DNA of 31,734 nt from a virus, in the IMG/VR virus record IMGVR_UViG_3300047172_000291, positions 1 to 31,734 of that record. One strand, written 5' to 3'. The notes beneath the pieces were generated by a model that saw only the letters and a list, made by a program, of their open reading frames with translations, had not been told where the DNA came from and ran no database searches. Both the position numbers and the translations under genes were made by a program. This document shows, one piece after another, positions 28,483-31,734 of this stretch. How positions within the stretch are numbered: position 1 is the stretch's first letter; each line of letters opens with the position of its first letter.

Positions 28483-30134
28483 GCACTGAAGCGCCAGCTC
28501 AGCAGCCGGAGGCAATGATCCGGCTGGACCCGCATCAGCTCGCGGCCTTCTGGTGTGAGCTGCGGACGCTCTTCCTGCTGTGGCGGCGGCAGGCGGGGAA
28601 GAGTTTTACGCTCGGCGCGTGGTCATTCCACCGGATGGGGATGAACCCGGGGCACCTGGTGGTGCTGTGCTCGGCCTCGATCTCGCTGGGCAAGGAATGG
28701 ATATACAAGGAGGCCCAGGTGTGGCAGGTGTTCACCCAGGCGTACCGCGATCTGCTGGCGCGCCAGGGGGCCGAGGCGGGCCAGCTCAAGACGGCGGCGG
28801 ATGATGACAAGGGGCGGCTGCTGGACATCGATGCGATTGCGGACCTCTTCGAGCATCAGAAGCTGGAGACGCGGCTTTACCACTCGCACTCGGTGTACTC
28901 GCGCAGCGTGGTGGTGGCACCTAACCCTGACACGGCGGTGGGCTGGACCGGCGATGTGGGCATGGATGAGGTGGGCCGCATCGAGTGCCTGAAGGAGCTG
29001 CTGGAGGCCATCGGGCCGATCCTGACGCGGAACCCGAAATTCATGATGCGGCTGGCGACGACGATCAGCCCGGATGATGCGCATTACTCGCGGGAAATCC
29101 ACGGGATGCGTGCGGACCAGCCGGAGTTCCCGATCAACGCGGCGGGCAACTTCTTCCTCAGCAAGAGCGGGTACATGGTGCATCGCTTCGACGCATGGGA
29201 TGGCATGGCTGCCGGGCTGAAGCTGTACGATGACAAGACGGGCGCCGCGATGACTCCAGAGGAACACAGGGCCAGTGCGCTGGACAAGGCGGCGTGGGAT
29301 CGCAACTACGCGATGCTGGAGACGGCTGGCGGCACGGCGGCGATCCCCGCCGGCGTGATGACGCGCTGCATGAATCAGGGACGCGGGCAGTGCATCGGGA
29401 TCGATGTGACGGACAAGTTCGGCATCGATGACATCCCGATGCTTTTCCCGGCGGACTGGCGGTCTGTGATCGATCCCACGGCGCCGCGGCTGGGCCTGGG
29501 GTACGACATCGCGACCACGACCAAGAAGAAGAGTAACCCCAGCTCCATCACGCTCATGCAGCAGAAGGGGAACCTGTTCATCGCCAGGCTGGTGATCAGG
29601 TTCAAGACTGCGGACCCTGCAATCGCGCGGGCGATCATCGATTACATGCTGGTGTCGCTCTCGGCGATCAGCATGCGGGTGCGAGGGCTGTCTGTCGATG
29701 CGAGCAACGAGCGATTCTATGCCATCGAGACGCGGAAATACTTCCGTGGCCGGCTGCCGGTCCACTTGATCGTGTCCGGAGAAACGCTGCAATTTCGGGG
29801 CGAGACCATTACATACAAGGGTTACCTGGGCAATGACCTGATCAACACGGCCGCCGATGGCTACCTGGCTGTGCCGCCGTGCGATTGGCTGGACCAGGAT
29901 TGGCGCCTGGTGAAGCTGGACAAGGGGATGTTTTACGCCGAGGTCGATGCGTCCGGGAACCATGCCGATACCTTTGACTCCACGAAGCTGGCCAAGCACG
30001 AGCTGAGCGGCGCCACCGGGCCCGTGACAGCCGCCGGCGCTGCCGTGGGGAGCATGGGCGCGAAGGCGCAGCGCCCGGGCGTGCATCGCGATCCTTTTGC
30101 CCGCATCAACCCACCATCCGCACTCCATGTCTGA
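28479..30134 (+). CDS. Large terminase subunit (Mu gp28-like)
   Basis: 551 residues. N-terminal ATPase: Walker A W-R-R-Q-A-G-K-S-F (about 35-43), Walker B V-G-M-D-E-V (about 160-165, Asp163-Glu164). C-terminal RNase H-like nuclease: L-G-L-G-Y-D-I-A (Asp343) and L-S-V-D-A-S-N-E (Asp407). This motor packages DNA into the prohead; in Mu it cuts host flanking DNA for headful packaging. Its stop lies 8 bases inside the portal gene. Confidence 0.9.
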   Translation: MSTEAPAQQPEAMIRLDPHQLAAFWCELRTLFLLWRRQAGKSFTLGAWSFHRMGMNPGHLVVLCSASISLGKEWIYKEAQVWQVFTQAYRDLLARQGAEAGQLKTAADDDKGRLLDIDAIADLFEHQKLETRLYHSHSVYSRSVVVAPNPDTAVGWTGDVGMDEVGRIECLKELLEAIGPILTRNPKFMMRLATTISPDDAHYSREIHGMRADQPEFPINAAGNFFLSKSGYMVHRFDAWDGMAAGLKLYDDKTGAAMTPEEHRASALDKAAWDRNYAMLETAGGTAAIPAGVMTRCMNQGRGQCIGIDVTDKFGIDDIPMLFPADWRSVIDPTAPRLGLGYDIATTTKKKSNPSSITLMQQKGNLFIARLVIRFKTADPAIARAIIDYMLVSLSAISMRVRGLSVDASNERFYAIETRKYFRGRLPVHLIVSGETLQFRGETITYKGYLGNDLINTAADGYLAVPPCDWLDQDWRLVKLDKGMFYAEVDASGNHADTFDSTKLAKHELSGATGPVTAAGAAVGSMGAKAQRPGVHRDPFARINPPSALHV

Positions 30135-31734
30135 CCTCATCAATTCTCTCGCCACCGCTGCACCCGTGAAGCTGCTAGACCAATTTGGCCGATACATCGA
30201 GGGGCGCGTGCCGACGAATCGGGAGACGAAGCCACTGCGCCGGCTGAGCCCGACTTACATCGATGCCAGCACGCTGGACGTGGAGATTATCCACAACATC
30301 CTGAGCAACTCTGATGTAGGCGATGCGCGGCAATTGCTGGCGCTCTATGACCAGATCATCTTCAGCGACTCGCACATCCAGGGCGAGCTGGCGAAGCGGA
30401 AGCTGGCGGTCCTGGGCGATCCGTGGAAGGCGACGGCCGTCGATAAAAAGAACCCGGAGGATGTGGCGGCGGCGGCGCTCGTGCAGGCGCAGCTCGAAGC
30501 GTGCGGCTCGTTCTTTGACGCGCGCAGTCACATGCTGGATAGCTGCATCTGGCCGGTCACGGTTGTTGAGAAGACCTACCGGAGGTCGTCGCGGCCTGGG
30601 CTGAAGTTTGAGATGGATGAGTTTATCGCGGTGCCGCATTTCATGCTGTACCTGGACCCGAATGGGCCGCTGCGCATCTTTGACGTGATGGATGGGACGG
30701 TCTGCGGGACTCACCACATGGCCGATCCGCTGCGCTACGTGGTGCATCGCGGGCATCTGCTGGGCGACCGGGATCATCGGGGCGGGCCGATGCGGTCGCT
30801 GGTGTTCTGGTGGATTTTCAGCGCGTTTGACCGCGATTGGTGGGTGCGGTTTCTGGACCGGTGTGGCACGCCATTCCCGGTGGGCAAATATGACCAGGCG
30901 GATGACGAGGCGCGGGCGATCCTGGTCTCGGCGTTCTCGATGGCGACTCGGCTGGGCGGGCTGGTGATCAGCAACGAGACTGAGGTCGAGCTGCATGAGG
31001 TGCAGAGCAAAAGCTCGGGCGATGCGTTCGATCTCTTTTTCGACCTGTGCCAGAAAGAGAAGAGCAAGCTGATCGTGGGGCAGACCACGAGCGCAAGCTC
31101 GCGGGGCGGCGGCGGGGGCATGAATAGCGGGATCGGCGAGGCGCAGAGCGAGGTGCGCGACGATATACGGCGCTTCGATCAACTGCGGCTGGCGGACACG
31201 ATCAAGAGCCAGATTGTTGACCCGTTTCTGCTAGTCAACGGGATCGTGGGGTGTGTGAAGATCGAGATCGGGGCGGAGGCCGTGGAGGATACGGAGAAGA
31301 CGGCGGAATCGATCCAGCAGCTTTACCAGGCCGGCATCGAGCTGGATGACGCGGGGATCGTGGTCTTCGGGGAGCGGATGGGACTGGCTCTGCGCAGGGC
31401 TGCAAAGCCGGCGGCGCCGGGTGCCGGGGCTGATCGTACGCCAGGCGGACTATCGGCCAACCACCTGGCAACGCTGGCGGCGTCGATAGCGGCCGATCCG
31501 CGCCTGCTGCTGGCGGACGCGGCAAATGCGCGGGTGGCCCGCGCGGGCTCCGCGGACCTTGCGCGGGCGTTCGGCGAGGACTTCGCGCCGCTGCGTGAGC
31601 TGCTGACGCTGAGCACGAGCGCCGAGGATTTTGAGCGGCGGGTGAGGGATGCTTTCCCGCATCTGGCACCCAGGAAGACGGTGCCGCTGCTGGAGAACGC
31701 GCTCGCGGCCTATGCGGCCAATGGGCTGCCGTGA
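30127..31734 (+). CDS. Portal protein (Mu gp29-like, DUF935)
   Basis: 535 residues from ATG 30127, overlapping the terminase end by 8 bases; an in-frame ATG at 30097 lies inside the terminase gene. DUF935 features: L-L-A-L-Y-D-Q-I-I-F-S-D-S-H-I-Q-G-E-L-A-K-R-K (about 72-95), W-P-V-T-V-V-E-K-T-Y-R-R, then V-H-R-G-H-L-L-G-D-R-D-H-R-G-G-P-M-R-S-L-V (about 203-223), and the Gly-rich S-S-R-G-G-G-G-G-M-N-S. Portal dodecamers form the DNA entry channel. The TGA is the last codon of the window and the protein appears complete. In Mu the next gene is F; here MuF lies at 6395. Confidence 0.92.
   Translation: MSDLINSLATAAPVKLLDQFGRYIEGRVPTNRETKPLRRLSPTYIDASTLDVEIIHNILSNSDVGDARQLLALYDQIIFSDSHIQGELAKRKLAVLGDPWKATAVDKKNPEDVAAAALVQAQLEACGSFFDARSHMLDSCIWPVTVVEKTYRRSSRPGLKFEMDEFIAVPHFMLYLDPNGPLRIFDVMDGTVCGTHHMADPLRYVVHRGHLLGDRDHRGGPMRSLVFWWIFSAFDRDWWVRFLDRCGTPFPVGKYDQADDEARAILVSAFSMATRLGGLVISNETEVELHEVQSKSSGDAFDLFFDLCQKEKSKLIVGQTTSASSRGGGGGMNSGIGEAQSEVRDDIRRFDQLRLADTIKSQIVDPFLLVNGIVGCVKIEIGAEAVEDTEKTAESIQQLYQAGIELDDAGIVVFGERMGLALRRAAKPAAPGAGADRTPGGLSANHLATLAASIAADPRLLLADAANARVARAGSADLARAFGEDFAPLRELLTLSTSAEDFERRVRDAFPHLAPRKTVPLLENALAAYAANGLP

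Noticed and set aside
28623-30197. 524-codon open frame on the minus strand opposite the large terminase
   Set aside because: Arg/His-rich shadow of a GC-rich gene; the + strand encodes a recognised terminase with ATPase and nuclease motifs.
1-31734. Mu transposase A, target activator B, c repressor, integrase
   Set aside because: No gene with DDE, AAA+ targeting or recombinase motifs is visible in the window; the transposable nature is inferred from Gam and the Mu-type morphogenesis genes only.

Overview
This window is a large part of a Mu-type transposable (pro)phage genome: 31.7 kb, GC-rich, with every convincing gene on the + strand and most genes packed by ATGA, TAATG or 8-nt start/stop overlaps. 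The diagnostic Mu-family genes are a Gam-like end-protection protein, a MuF head-morphogenesis protein, a gpG-type virion morphogenesis protein, a gpI-type protease, a gpT-type major capsid protein, a DUF1320/gp36-type protein, a gp27-type small terminase, a gp28-type large terminase and a DUF935/gp29-type portal. Transposase A, target-activator B and a c-type repressor are not seen. If present they lie outside the window, most likely left of base 1. No contractile sheath or Mu-like baseplate genes are seen, so a Mu-like siphovirus (as in B3/D3112-type phages) is the best reading of the tail. The tape measure is short, about 510 residues.

The host cannot be proved from the sequence. Two things suggest a Verrucomicrobiota-like (or related PVC) bacterium. 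Many genes, including gam, the cement-like gene and the capsid gene, lack a Shine-Dalgarno and have A/C-rich leaders ending CTTATG. The few intergenic gaps also carry several families of short degenerate dispersed repeats (GCGGAAT, CCGCAGA, GCAAAG and ACAGGAT types, plus two copies of a ~190-nt element) of the kind I associate with such genomes. This is inference.

Layout. 1-3221: early operon of small genes (membrane peptide; a protein ending in an SSB-like acidic tail; winged-helix protein; Gam; several hypotheticals). 3218-6395: accessory cassette with an ASCH-domain protein, a small GDVLL-type protein, a DUF6745-like protein carrying a 38-unit 9-bp minisatellite, a small helical protein, and a C5-cytosine methyltransferase with a G9 tract and a frame-displaced motif IX. 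6395-8003: MuF protein with a C-terminal JAMM-like domain, then a small ORF. 8004-9645: moron-like insert (three-way-junction RNA with U-tract, small protein, KilA-N protein, hairpin terminator, zinc-ribbon membrane protein). 9691-13233: gpG, protease/scaffold, cement-like protein, capsid. 13324-15829: head-tail joining genes, tube candidate, and tail-assembly chaperone with a -1 frameshift signal. 15875-21094: small membrane peptide, tape measure and tail-tip/fibre genes. 21099-24686: a 1195-aa mosaic tail fibre with SGNH-hydrolase-like and LamG-like domains. 24704-27333: lysis region (TM/coiled-coil protein, two lipoproteins, holin candidates, GH108-type endolysin). 27330-31734: small terminase, large terminase, portal.

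The gene order differs from Mu. The block lysis-TerS-TerL-portal comes after the tail fibre instead of before the MuF gene, so portal and MuF, neighbours in Mu, are at opposite ends of the window. Points most worth following: the ASCH/GDVLL/DUF6745/methyltransferase cassette with its binary-coded minisatellite; the methyltransferase's G9 tract and scrambled motif IX; the MuF-JAMM fusion; two structured RNA candidates of similar architecture (8105-8185 and 28188-28269); and host-type repeats that supply start codons, ribosome-binding sequence and gene ends to phage genes.
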